64,000 bases of DNA from Pseudomonas sp. KBW05 (GTDB lineage: Bacteria; Pseudomonadota; Gammaproteobacteria; Pseudomonadales; Pseudomonadaceae). This document shows, one piece after another, positions 37,967 to 45,830 of the stretch. The stretch is taken from NCBI RefSeq assembly GCF_003852405.1, contig NZ_QAJM01000019.1, positions 124,001 through 188,000 on the forward strand. The letters are read 5' to 3'. Position 1 is the stretch's first letter; every line of letters begins with the position of its first letter. Under the pieces are notes generated by a model that saw nothing but the letters and a program-made list of their open reading frames with translations, was not told where the DNA came from and ran no database searches. The position numbers and the translations under genes were made by a program.

Positions 37967-39910
37967 TTAGAAGTTCATGCCGAAGCTGAGCGCAACAAAA
38001 TCCCGGTCATCCACCGTGGTGTACTTGCCATCAAAGAAGTTGGTGTACGACAGGCCGGCGGTGTAGGTGTTCTGGTATTCCGCATCCAACCCAAGGCTGA
38101 CAGCCTTGCGGCCTTCTTCGAAGTTGCCACCAGGGCCAGGGGAATAACCGCTCACGTCATGGGACCAGGCCACGCTTGGCTTGAGGTTGACGCCGGCGAA
38201 TACGCTGTTGTAGTCCCAGATTGCCCGCCCGCGGTAACCCCAGGAGTTGGCCGTGGTGAAGCCGTCGTTTTCGCAGTAGCGCGACACGTTGTTCATGGCT
38301 GCGCCGGCCAATGTGCTCGCATTCAGAGTCTGGCAGCGGCCATTCGGCAGAGGACCTGGCCCATAAACCGGGTCGCGGCCATAACGTGCTTTCGACGTGC
38401 TTTCCAGCCCGCCCACATGGGTGAAGCCAATCTCGCCCACCAGAGTCAGCCGCTCTGCGCCCATGACTTGGTCGAAGAAGTGGGTGAACGTTGTCTGCAG
38501 TTGGGTGATTTCCTTGCGGCGATAGCCCGGCTGGTCGGTATCCGCCTTGCCTTGCAGAACCGACGCATCCTTGTCCAACGGGGTCAGGCCGGAATAGAGG
38601 ATATCGGTAGTATTGAGCTGTACAGGCGCGTTCGGGCGATAGCTGATTTCACCGCTCCAGGCCGTACCGGTAGGCAACGTGGTGGAGAAGCTCAACCCGT
38701 AGAGGCGGATGTCTTCAGGGTACTCGACGTAGTAGCTGGAGTTACCCGCAACCACCAACGGCATAAGGGATGCCAGTAGCGCTGGGTTGGTCGCGATCCC
38801 GGCCGGGACGCCCGCCCCAATCAAGGAACCGGCCAATGCATTAGGGTTGTAGGCACTTGCAGGCGCCCCTCTACCGCTGAAGATCGGAGCACGGCTGTGG
38901 TAGTTCATGAAGTAGGCACCGAACTCGGTGTCCAGCGGCTCGAACATGTAACGCAATGCCAAACCGAACTGACCGCTGTCACGCGCGTCGCGATCAGGGC
39001 CGCGTTTGACAATGGTGCCCTCATCCGGGCTACCGAAATTCACGCCTCGTGCCTGCAGGGTGTTGATGATCGAGGAACGGAAGTTGGCCGGAATCCCACG
39101 GGCAGCCAGGCCATTGTTCAAGTTGTTACGGGTAGCCAGTACGGCCAGGTTGTTATTGCAACCGTCGGAAATCACGTCAGGCTGCGAAAAGAAGGTACCG
39201 CAGTTATCGGTGACGGTCTGATCCCATTCAAGCTGATAAAAACCTTCGGCCGAAAGGTTGTCGGTAATGCTCTGGGACAGATAGAACATGTTGACCGGAA
39301 TCAAGCCTTCCTTGATCTCAGCCCCCGGACGACGGAACGCAGACACGTCGATCGGGTTGATGGAGTTGATACCGCCGCCGATGAAGGTACTTTCACCCCA
39401 GCTCACAACTTGCTTGCCGAAACGCACCGAACCCGGCAGATCGGCAATGTTGTAGTTGTGATAGATGAAGGCGTCGAGGATCTGCGCGCCCGAGGACTTG
39501 GCGCCCTCTTTGCGGTTGCTGTCGCTGATGTCCTTGAACGGACGGCTTTCATCCTTGAGTTCGAAGTCGTACCAATACTTGCCACGCACAAATACACCGG
39601 TGTCGCCGTACTTCAGTTCCAGGTCGTGGATACCCTTGAAGATCTTCGAGAACGTTTCGCCGCGCTTGAAGTTCAAGTGCCCGTCGTCGGAAGTCTGCGA
39701 GAGACCATGCCCGCCGTTGTTGGAGCCGATGAGGTTCTTGTTGGCTTTTTCTGTAGACCAACTGGCACCCACGGAAAGAGACGAGTCAAAACTCCCTTCG
39801 ATTTCACCGACGTTGAAACTGACGCCGAATGCGGGCCCGGCGAGCGTAGAAGCGAGACTGACGGCCAGGGGCAGTCTTGCCCGGCGCCAGAACTGGTTTA
39901 CTGAGGTCAT
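37967..39910 (-). CDS. DUF1302 family outer-membrane protein
   Basis: Secreted protein of 647 residues with signal peptide (cleavage near GPAFG/VSFNVGEIEG). Family landmarks include the N-terminal EGSFDSSLSVGASWS, a central RFGKQVVSWGESTFIGGG and an aromatic C-terminus (DFVALSFGMNF) typical of beta-barrels. Together with the downstream DUF1329 partner it probably forms an envelope unit handling hydrophobic substrates. A TATAGT -10-like element and a CRP/Vfr-type palindrome (40096-40111) lie upstream. I recall that the P. putida counterparts (PP_0765/PP_0766) were linked to growth on fatty esters, which supports but does not prove the role here. Confidence 0.88.
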   Translation of the reverse strand: MTSVNQFWRRARLPLAVSLASTLAGPAFGVSFNVGEIEGSFDSSLSVGASWSTEKANKNLIGSNNGGHGLSQTSDDGHLNFKRGETFSKIFKGIHDLELKYGDTGVFVRGKYWYDFELKDESRPFKDISDSNRKEGAKSSGAQILDAFIYHNYNIADLPGSVRFGKQVVSWGESTFIGGGINSINPIDVSAFRRPGAEIKEGLIPVNMFYLSQSITDNLSAEGFYQLEWDQTVTDNCGTFFSQPDVISDGCNNNLAVLATRNNLNNGLAARGIPANFRSSIINTLQARGVNFGSPDEGTIVKRGPDRDARDSGQFGLALRYMFEPLDTEFGAYFMNYHSRAPIFSGRGAPASAYNPNALAGSLIGAGVPAGIATNPALLASLMPLVVAGNSSYYVEYPEDIRLYGLSFSTTLPTGTAWSGEISYRPNAPVQLNTTDILYSGLTPLDKDASVLQGKADTDQPGYRRKEITQLQTTFTHFFDQVMGAERLTLVGEIGFTHVGGLESTSKARYGRDPVYGPGPLPNGRCQTLNASTLAGAAMNNVSRYCENDGFTTANSWGYRGRAIWDYNSVFAGVNLKPSVAWSHDVSGYSPGPGGNFEEGRKAVSLGLDAEYQNTYTAGLSYTNFFDGKYTTVDDRDFVALSFGMNF

Positions 39911-40095
39911 CGACGCTACTCCATGTGCATTATTGTTATGGCAGTGAGTTCAATCTTCTGGATGCATGTAACGGCCGGAATACAACGATTCCAATGCCGG
40001 ACGGCAACCGAGCCCCCATGGCCCGAAGCGCAACATCCTTGAAAAACTCAGGGGGGACTATAGCCAGCAGGGGGTAGTGCTTGATCCCTCTAAAG

Positions 40096-40111
40096 TGTGA
40101 TTTGCATCACC
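40096..40111. promoter_or_regulatory. CRP/Vfr-like binding site
   Basis: TGTGA-TTTGCA-TCACC matches the CRP/Vfr consensus TGTGA-N6-TCACA at nine of ten half-site positions. It lies about 190 bases upstream of the DUF1302 start and about 53 bases above the estimated transcription start, not a canonical CRP phase, so function is plausible rather than assured. Confidence 0.5.
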
Positions 40112-40212
40112 GACCCGTCTGCCTCAACCCTTTCGCCACGTCGGCGAGGGCCGACGCGGCAAGGATGGCTGAAAATCGGCAAATCACAAGTAAAGGTGCC
40201 AGATAGAGCGTT

Positions 40213-40234
40213 GCCGTGCCCGAACGGGCACGGC
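40213..40234 (-). terminator. strong inverted repeat after the acyl-CoA ligase gene
   Basis: GCCGTGCCCG-AA-CGGGCACGGC is a perfect 10-base-arm palindrome 9 bases after the ligase stop. There is no T-run on either side, so it could be a weak or Rho-assisted terminator or an mRNA-stabilising 3' hairpin. Confidence 0.5.
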
Positions 40235-40242
40235 GAAGGGCG

Positions 40243-41925
40243 TCAGAGGGTGGACAGGAACGTGCTGTTGTTGGCCTGCCATTCAATGATGTCGATACGG
40301 ATACGTTTTTTGTCGAGCTTGCCGACACTGGTCTTGGGAATTTCCGTAACAACGGCAATCTGGCTCGGGATCGCCCACTTGCTCAAATGGCCCAATTCCA
40401 CAAACGGCTTGAGGTGTTCCTTGAGCTCGCGGGCCCCTATCACATGGCCATCACGCACCACCAGCAAGGCAAACGGGCGCTCGCCCCACTGCGGATCGGC
40501 AATGCCCACCACCGCTACTTCGCGTACCGCCGGGTGACGGCTGACCAGGTCTTCGAGGGCCAGGGACGAAACCCACTCGCCACCGGTCTTGATCACATCC
40601 TTGATGCGGTCACGGATATCGATCACCCCGAACGCATCCAGCGTGGCCACGTCGCCGGTGTGCATCCAGCCGCCCTCCCACAGCTCGGCGCCCTTCTGCG
40701 GCTCGTTGTAATAGCCTTCGGTCAGCCACGGCGCGCGCAGCACCAGTTCGCCCTGGGACTCGCCATCGGCGGGCAGGAAGTTGCCGTCACCGTCGACAAT
40801 CGCCGCCTCCACCAACGGCCCGGGCACGCCGGCCTTGATGCGGTAGGTGGTGCGCTCGTCTTCGCTGCCGGCCATCAACTCTTCGTTGAGGTGCGCACAA
40901 GACACCAACGGCCCGGTCTCGGACATGCCGTACGCAGCCGTCAGCTGGATCCCACGCGCCTTGGACGCTTCGTACAGCGTTCGGTTAAGCGCACTACCAC
41001 CAATGACGATTTTCCACCCGCCAAAGTCCACGCCCTGCGCCGCCTTGGCGTTGAGCAGCATTTGCAAAATGGTCGGCACGCAGTGGGAGAAGGTGACCTT
41101 TTCCTTGCGCCACAGCTCCACCAGGTATTCCGGGTCGTAACGCCCGGGATAGACCTGCTTGAGGCCAAGCATGGTCGCCACATACGGCAGGCCCCAGGCG
41201 TGTACGTGGAACATCGGCGTGATCGGCATGTACACGTCGTTGGTGCCCAGCAGGCGCACGCTGTCGACGCTGCCCATGATGGTCGCCACACCGATGGTGT
41301 GCAGCACCAGTTGGCGGTGGGTGAAGTACACGCCCTTGGGATTGCCGGTGGTGCCGGTGGTGTAGAAGGTGGTCGCGACGGAATGCTCGTCGAAGTCCTG
41401 GAAATCGTATTTCGGGCTGGCGGCGGCCAGCAGGGTTTCGTACTCGCCCACGAGGTTGGGCAGCTCGGCGGTTTTCGCGTCCCCATCGGTCAACAGCAAG
41501 GTCTTGTCGACGGTGGTGAGCTGCCCGGCAATCGCTTGGTAAAGCCCCACGAACTCACTGTTGACCAGCACGAAGCGGTCCTCGGCGTGGTTCATGGTGT
41601 AGAGGATCTGCTCTGGCGACAGGCGCACGTTGATGGTGTGAATCACCGCGCCAATCATCGGGATGGCAAACATGCATTCCAGGTAACGATGGCTGTCCCA
41701 GTCCATCACTGCCACGGTATCACCGGCCTTGACCCCGGCTTCGGTCAACACATTGGCCAGGCGCGCGACGCGCTCGATCAGGGTCGGGTAGGTGTAGCGC
41801 AGCTTGTCGCGGTACACGATTTCGCGGGTTTTCTCGTAGCGGGCCCCGGACATCAACAGGCGCTTGATCAACAACGGGTACTGGTACGCGCCTTCGGCGG
41901 GCGGGATAACACGGGTCTGCAACAT
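40243..41925 (-). CDS. fatty acyl-CoA ligase (AMP-forming)
   Basis: Adenylate-forming enzyme of 560 residues that activates carboxylic acids to CoA thioesters with ATP. The AMP-binding P-loop TTGTTGNPKGVYFTH, motif A5 YGMSETGP, the A7 aspartate in GWMHTGDVATLD and the hinge and lysine region IKTGGEWVSS and KTSVGKLDKKRIR are all present. It resembles medium/long-chain fatty acid ligases (AlkK/FadDx type; PA3924 and PP_0763 are the positional counterparts). Upstream of the DUF1302/DUF1329 pair on the same strand, it would activate fatty acids released or imported by them. Confidence 0.93.
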   Translation of the reverse strand: MLQTRVIPPAEGAYQYPLLIKRLLMSGARYEKTREIVYRDKLRYTYPTLIERVARLANVLTEAGVKAGDTVAVMDWDSHRYLECMFAIPMIGAVIHTINVRLSPEQILYTMNHAEDRFVLVNSEFVGLYQAIAGQLTTVDKTLLLTDGDAKTAELPNLVGEYETLLAAASPKYDFQDFDEHSVATTFYTTGTTGNPKGVYFTHRQLVLHTIGVATIMGSVDSVRLLGTNDVYMPITPMFHVHAWGLPYVATMLGLKQVYPGRYDPEYLVELWRKEKVTFSHCVPTILQMLLNAKAAQGVDFGGWKIVIGGSALNRTLYEASKARGIQLTAAYGMSETGPLVSCAHLNEELMAGSEDERTTYRIKAGVPGPLVEAAIVDGDGNFLPADGESQGELVLRAPWLTEGYYNEPQKGAELWEGGWMHTGDVATLDAFGVIDIRDRIKDVIKTGGEWVSSLALEDLVSRHPAVREVAVVGIADPQWGERPFALLVVRDGHVIGARELKEHLKPFVELGHLSKWAIPSQIAVVTEIPKTSVGKLDKKRIRIDIIEWQANNSTFLSTL

Positions 41926-42185
41926 AGGAATCCCTTTTTATGACTGCACGGTCTTGGCTGAAAGATCTGCACTGTAGAGCGCTTATGTTTCAGCCAAATC
42001 AGCCAAAGGAATGATTTGCAGAGGGTGGTGAATGCTGTCTTTGCGCCACTATCTGACCCTTTTCTGTTACTAATCCTTGCATAGAAGGATCAGGAAGCCC
42101 CCCTCGCCACAAAGCGAACTTTCCGACACCCATCATCGATAACAACTCTTTACGCTCTGGCTTTCACGCGTTCAGGAGTAAAGGA
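41926..42185. other. AT-richer intergenic region containing direct repeat copy 1
   Basis: No convincing gene in these 260 bases. It contains direct repeat copy 1 (41993-42048). From about 42057 the frame of the downstream 46-codon gene is open without a stop but lacks a good start, so it could be a remnant of a longer coding sequence. Confidence 0.5.
41993..42048. repeat. 56-base direct repeat, copy 1 (flanking DUF7079 islet)
   Basis: Begins GCCAAATCAGCCAAAGGAAT and ends CTTTGCGCCA. It matches 42665-42720 at 48 of 56 positions in the same orientation. Copy 2 contains the end and stop codon of the DUF7079-like gene, so copy 1 may be the leftover 3' end of a lost sister gene. Confidence 0.85.
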
Positions 42186-42326
42186 ATGGCTTCCAACGGA
42201 TTACCGGGCCCACTTTTCGATCACAGCCGGCAGGCGGCTGGTGTTACATCTGGCTGGGTTGCCTCGAAATTCGCTGAGTCCCTAGATGATGAAATAGAAG
42301 AATTTACCAAATGGAAAATCAGCTAG
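42186..42326 (+). CDS. 46-residue hypothetical protein upstream of the DUF7079-like gene
   Basis: Short frame MASNGLPGPLFDHSRQAAG to EEFTKWKIS with a very good ribosome site (AGGAGTAAAGGA) just before ATG. It overlaps the following gene by 16 bases, suggesting translational coupling. The base composition is AT-rich at the 3' end, like its neighbour. I recognise no domain. It may be a genuine mini-protein, or the C-terminal remnant of a toxin whose immunity gene follows; the frame is open for another 43 codons upstream. Confidence 0.5.
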   Translation: MASNGLPGPLFDHSRQAAGVTSGWVASKFAESLDDEIEEFTKWKIS

Positions 42327-42682
42327 AACAAAGAAAGCTCTGGTCGGCGCTCTCTGATTTATTTGTAGACTCTAAAGTCGATTACAAGCAAATCGCAGAA
42401 ACAGTAAAAAACTTTTCCATTGAAGAAATTGAGTTCGCCTTGTTCGAAAGAGTAGCGCCTGTTTGTATCGGCAACATGCTCGCCCCCATACCGCCCATTT
42501 GGTGGTACTTCGACGAAGACCAATTGGTCTTGGACATTGAGTCCTTGGTAAAGAAAAGGGCTCGACAGGGAGTCATCGCCAACTGCGCATGTGCGGTGCA
42601 GAGGCGCCTGATACGACGTATTAGCTCGGGTACGTGGGCTGAACTAAAAGTGGAAATTGAGAACGCCAAATCAGCCAAATAA
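42311..42682 (+). CDS. DUF7079-like protein, probable orphan immunity protein
   Basis: 123-residue acidic N-terminal/basic C-terminal protein. The N-terminal LWSALSDLFVDSKVDYKQIA and the central LFERVAPVCIGNMLAPIPPIWWYFD match my memory of the DUF7079 family, small proteins often encoded beside polymorphic or contact-dependent toxins. No toxin gene is present nearby. Codon use is AT-rich (many AAA, GAA, TTT), unlike the surrounding genes, suggesting recent acquisition. Its stop codon lies inside direct repeat copy 2. The immunity role is inferred, not shown. Confidence 0.75.
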   Translation: MENQLEQRKLWSALSDLFVDSKVDYKQIAETVKNFSIEEIEFALFERVAPVCIGNMLAPIPPIWWYFDEDQLVLDIESLVKKRARQGVIANCACAVQRRLIRRISSGTWAELKVEIENAKSAK

Positions 42683-42720
42683 ATGATTTGCAGAGGGCGG
42701 GAAACGCTAGCTTTGCGCCA
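42665..42720. repeat. 56-base direct repeat, copy 2
   Basis: Begins GCCAAATCAGCCAAATAAAT and ends CTTTGCGCCA; includes the last codons and TAA of the DUF7079-like gene. It is 48/56 identical to copy 1 at 41993-42048. The 616 bases between the copies form the AT-rich islet. Confidence 0.85.
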
Positions 42721-42745
42721 TCAGTGTGGGCCGATGGGGATCAAA

Positions 42746-42835
42746 TGTGGGAGCGGGCTTGCTCGCGAAAACGGAGTATCAGTCGAAAAATATTGTGACT
42801 GATCTAGCGCATTCGCGAGCAAGCCCGCTCCCACA
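42746..42835. repeat. REPIN copy 4
   Basis: Paired inverted REP sequences of the TGTGGGAGCGGGCTTGCTCG type with a variable spacer, immediately after direct repeat copy 2 and before the convergent LysE-family gene. Confidence 0.9.
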
Positions 42836-42856
42836 GGGACTGTGCTCGCTCAAGTT

Positions 42857-43489
42857 TTATTTCATGCTGGTGAAGGCTAGCTTTACGCCGATAGCAATCA
42901 GCACCGCCCCCATCGTCCGATCAAACCAATGCCCCATCCGCGCAAACCCCGCACGCACGCGTTGCTGGCTGAACAGCATCGCCACCAGGCAGAACCACAC
43001 CGCCGTCGCCACCGCCAGGTACAGGCCATAACCCGCCTGGATCGCCAACGGCGTGTGCGGGTTGATCACCACGGTAAACAGCGACAGGAAGAACAACGTC
43101 GCCTTGGGGTTCAATCCATTGGTCACGAACCCTGCGGTAAACGCCCCGCGTGGGGTGCGCTCGCCGGCTTCGCGGTGCAGCTCGCCTTCGGCGGCGGGCT
43201 TGGCCGGTTGGGCACGCAGGGCCTTGAAGCCGATGTACAGCAGGTACGCGGCGGCGGCCCATTTCAGCGCGTTGAACAGCACGATGGACTGGGACACGAT
43301 CAAGCCAATCCCCAGCAGCGAATACCCCACGTGCAGGAAAATCGCCGAGCCGACGCCCAGCGCGGTCCAGGTTCCGGCGCGGCGGCCGTGGGTAACACTT
43401 TCGCGTACCACCACGGCGAAATCCGGGCCCGGGCTGGCCACCGCCAACAAGTGAATCAAGGCCACGGTCAAAAACTCGGCGACGTACAT
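42857..43489 (-). CDS. LysE/RhtB family amino-acid exporter
   Basis: Inner-membrane exporter of 210 residues, the normal family size, with about six hydrophobic segments. The family signature is in the N-terminal LLAVASPGPDFAVVVRESV (PGPDF) and GRRAGTWTALGVGSA, and the mid-region has GFVTNGLNPKATLFFLSLF. Relatives export threonine, homoserine or other amino acids; the substrate is not readable here. Divergent from the hydroxyacid dehydrogenase gene 86 bases away. Confidence 0.93.
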   Translation of the reverse strand: MYVAEFLTVALIHLLAVASPGPDFAVVVRESVTHGRRAGTWTALGVGSAIFLHVGYSLLGIGLIVSQSIVLFNALKWAAAAYLLYIGFKALRAQPAKPAAEGELHREAGERTPRGAFTAGFVTNGLNPKATLFFLSLFTVVINPHTPLAIQAGYGLYLAVATAVWFCLVAMLFSQQRVRAGFARMGHWFDRTMGAVLIAIGVKLAFTSMK

Positions 43490-43575
43490 GCGCGCTCCAA
43501 TTCAAGTAACTGATTATTTCATCTGATAGGCTCGGGAGATTACGCCTTCGAACCCTGTCGCAAAAGGTACAGTTG

Positions 43576-44541
43576 ATGACGAACAATCGCCGCGCGGTCT
43601 TCCTCGATCACCCCTCCCTGGACCTGGGAGACCTCGACCTCAGCGAGCTGCGAGACAGCTTCAGCGAACTGCAATTATTCGAGCAGACCACGCCGCAGAA
43701 TGTGCTTGAACGCCTGCAGGGCGCCCAGGTGGCAATCAGTAACAAAATCGCGATCAACGCCGAAACCCTGGCGGCCTGCCCAGACCTCAAGCTGATCCTG
43801 GTGTCAGCCACCGGCACCAACAATATCGATCTGCAAGCCGCCCGCGCCCATGGCATCACTGTGAGTAACTGCCAGGGCTACGGCACGCCGTCGGTGGCGC
43901 AGCATACGATCATGTTGCTGCTCAACCTGGCGACACGCTTGCAGGACTATCAACGGGACGTCAGCGCCGGCCAGTGGCAGCAAGCCAAGCAGTTCTGCCT
44001 GCTGGACCATCCGATTGTCGAACTGGAAGGCAAAACCCTCGGCCTGCTTGGCCACGGTGAGTTGGGCAGCGCCGTGGCGCGCCTGGCCGAAGCCTTTGGC
44101 ATGCGCGTGCTGCTCGGGGCGATTCCCGGGCGCCCTGCCCGCGCCGATCGCGTGCCGCTGGATGAGCTGCTGGCCCAGGTGGATGCCCTGACCTTGCACT
44201 GCCCGCTCAACGAACACACCCGTGACTTTATCGGTGCCCGCGAGCTGGCGCTGCTCAAGCCGGGCGCGTTTATCGTCAATACTGCACGCGGTGGCTTGAT
44301 CAACGAACACGCCCTGGCCGATGCATTGCGCAACGGTCATCTGGGCGGCGCGGCGACCGACGTACTCAGCGTGGAGCCACCGGTCAACGGCAACCCGCTG
44401 CTGGCCGGTGACATCCCGCGGCTGATCGTTACCCCCCACAACGCCTGGGGCAGTCGCGAAGCGCGCCAGCGCATCGTCGGCCAACTGGCGGAAAACGCCC
44501 GGGGCTTTTTCAGCGGCGCCCCGCTACGTGTCGTCAGTTGA
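43576..44541 (+). CDS. D-2-hydroxyacid dehydrogenase (NAD(P)-dependent)
   Basis: Cytosolic dehydrogenase of 321 residues from the ATG at 43576. The NAD fold is marked by TLGLLGHGELGSAVARLAEAFG. The catalytic Arg/Glu/His set lies in NTARGGLINEHAL (Arg), the ATDVLSVEPP segment (Glu) and TPHNAWGS (His). The family includes hydroxypyruvate/glycerate dehydrogenases, and in P. aeruginosa a gene in this neighbourhood is called hprA, but substrate is not certain. rsmC follows 30 bases later, probably co-transcribed. Confidence 0.92.
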   Translation: MTNNRRAVFLDHPSLDLGDLDLSELRDSFSELQLFEQTTPQNVLERLQGAQVAISNKIAINAETLAACPDLKLILVSATGTNNIDLQAARAHGITVSNCQGYGTPSVAQHTIMLLLNLATRLQDYQRDVSAGQWQQAKQFCLLDHPIVELEGKTLGLLGHGELGSAVARLAEAFGMRVLLGAIPGRPARADRVPLDELLAQVDALTLHCPLNEHTRDFIGARELALLKPGAFIVNTARGGLINEHALADALRNGHLGGAATDVLSVEPPVNGNPLLAGDIPRLIVTPHNAWGSREARQRIVGQLAENARGFFSGAPLRVVS

Positions 44542-44571
44542 TAAACTGCGCTCCTTTTCAAGGAGCAGACC

Positions 44572-45570
44572 ATGGATCCGCGCAGTGAAGTACTGCTTCG
44601 TCAGGCCGAACTTTTTCAAGGCAACCTGCTGCTGGTAGGTTTGCCCGCCGACGACCTGCTGGGTCGCCTGCCCAACGCCCACGGCTGGTGCTGGCACGCC
44701 GGCGACCAGGCGGCACTCGATGCACGCTTCCCCGAACGCAGCCAGTTCGGGGTAAACGTGCCCGAACGTGCATTTGATGCGACGGTGATTTTCCTGCCCA
44801 AATCCAAGGACCTCACCGACTACCTGCTCAACGCAGTCGCCGCGCGCCTGCCCGGCGCCGAGCTGTTTCTGGTGGGCGAGAAAAAAGGCGGTATCGAAAG
44901 CGCCGCCAAGCAAATGATCCCTTTCGGCAAGCCACGCAAGCTGGATAACGCGCGGCATTGCCAACTGTGGCAAGTCACCGTGGCCAACGCACCGCAGGCG
45001 GTCGAGCTGGAAAGCCTGGCTCAAATGTTCGAAGTGCCGTTGCCTGAAGGTCCGCTCAAGGTCGTGAGTCTGCCGGGGGTATTCAGCCACGGCCGCCTGG
45101 ATCGCGGCACTGAACTGCTGCTGGAACATTTGGACAAACTGCCCAGCGGTCACCTGTTGGACTTCGGTTGCGGCGCGGGCGTGTTGGGCGCTGCGGTCAA
45201 ACGTCGTTACCCGCATAACACGGTAACGATGCTCGACGTGGATGCATTCGCCGCTGCCAGCAGCCGCCTGACCCTGGCTGCCAACGGTCTGGAAGCCGAG
45301 GTGCTGACGGGCGACGGGATCGACGCCGCACCGATGGGTTTGAACACGATTCTGAGCAACCCGCCATTCCACGTCGGCGTACACACGGATTATTTCGCTA
45401 CGGAAAACTTGCTGCGAAAAGCAGCGAAACACCTGGCAAAAGGCGGCGAACTGCGCTTGGTCGCCAACAGCTTCCTGAAGTACCAGCCGCTGATCGAAGA
45501 GCATCTGGGCGTGTGCGCAATCAAGGCCGAAGGCAATGGTTTCCGCATCTACCGCGCCAAGCGCGGCTGA
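44572..45570 (+). CDS. rsmC: 16S rRNA m2G1207 methyltransferase RsmC
   Basis: SAM-dependent N2-guanine methyltransferase of 332 residues. Two tandem Rossmann-like halves are present, the first degenerate. The catalytic half has the SAM motif [20 protein letters not shown] and the guanine-N2 signature [15 protein letters not shown] (NPPF). A good AAGGAG precedes the ATG. Confidence 0.95.
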   Translation: MDPRSEVLLRQAELFQGNLLLVGLPADDLLGRLPNAHGWCWHAGDQAALDARFPERSQFGVNVPERAFDATVIFLPKSKDLTDYLLNAVAARLPGAELFLVGEKKGGIESAAKQMIPFGKPRKLDNARHCQLWQVTVANAPQAVELESLAQMFEVPLPEGPLKVVSLPGVFSHGRLDRGTELLLEHLDKLPSGHLLDFGCGAGVLGAAVKRRYPHNTVTMLDVDAFAAASSRLTLAANGLEAEVLTGDGIDAAPMGLNTILSNPPFHVGVHTDYFATENLLRKAAKHLAKGGELRLVANSFLKYQPLIEEHLGVCAIKAEGNGFRIYRAKRG

Positions 45571-45591
45571 CGGGCGTTTGAAAAAGAAGGC

Positions 45592-45620
45592 TTGCCGAAT
45601 GGGTTTTGCCTAGGCAGAAT
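45592..45620 (+). promoter_or_regulatory. putative promoter of the riboswitch-transporter transcript
   Basis: TTGCCG (45592-45597) and CAGAAT (45615-45620) separated by 17 bases; the expected start at about 45627 lies just before the riboswitch core. Confidence 0.45.
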
Positions 45621-45627
45621 CCGCTCC

Positions 45628-45812
45628 GTCCTAGGGGAGTAGTCTCCCACGAGCGCCATGCTCGTCCGGCATACGTCAACATACTTGGTCAACAGACCAT
45701 GGCGTATGCGACCCAGGTGTCCGCACAGACGGACCGGGGTTTGACAAGACCTATGACACGCACACCTTACCCGGGGCGGGAAGGCTGTACGTGTCATAGC
45801 CGTGTCGACCCG
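45628..45812 (+). promoter_or_regulatory. yybP-ykoY (Mn2+) riboswitch
   Basis: The leader of the GDT1-type gene has the conserved GGGGAGTAG near 45634, the CGTCAACATACTTGG segment near 45674 and GGGAAGGCTGTACGTG near 45778-45793, all recognisable as yybP-ykoY elements. Pairing arms are visible: GCATACG with CGTATGC, and CTATGACACG (45751-45760) with CGTGTCATAG (45790-45799). This class senses Mn2+ and usually switches on exporters such as MntP, Alx and GDT1 proteins. The boundaries are approximate. Confidence 0.88.
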
Positions 45813-45830
45813 CCCCTGGAAACCTACCTG

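Larger units (their letters stand above)
39911..40242. other. intergenic region ahead of the DUF1302 gene
   Basis: No gene seen in these 332 bases. It contains a minus-strand -10-like TATAGT (40057-40062), the CRP/Vfr-like palindrome at 40096-40111 and the perfect inverted repeat at 40213-40234 just after the acyl-CoA ligase stop. It therefore holds the end of the ligase transcript and the promoter of DUF1302-DUF1329. Confidence 0.6.

Noticed and set aside
35629-37989. 786-codon plus-strand frame across the LuxR regulator start and DUF1329 gene
   Set aside because: It is antisense to two well-supported genes and runs through a REPIN; composition is a mirror of the real genes.
40216-41943. 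575-codon plus-strand frame opposite the acyl-CoA ligase
   Set aside because: Shadow of a gene with all adenylation motifs on the minus strand.
45606-45830. N-terminal extension of the GDT1 transporter frame
   Set aside because: The extension reads through the riboswitch, has no hydrophobic or family sequence, and the ATG at 45831 begins directly with TM1.
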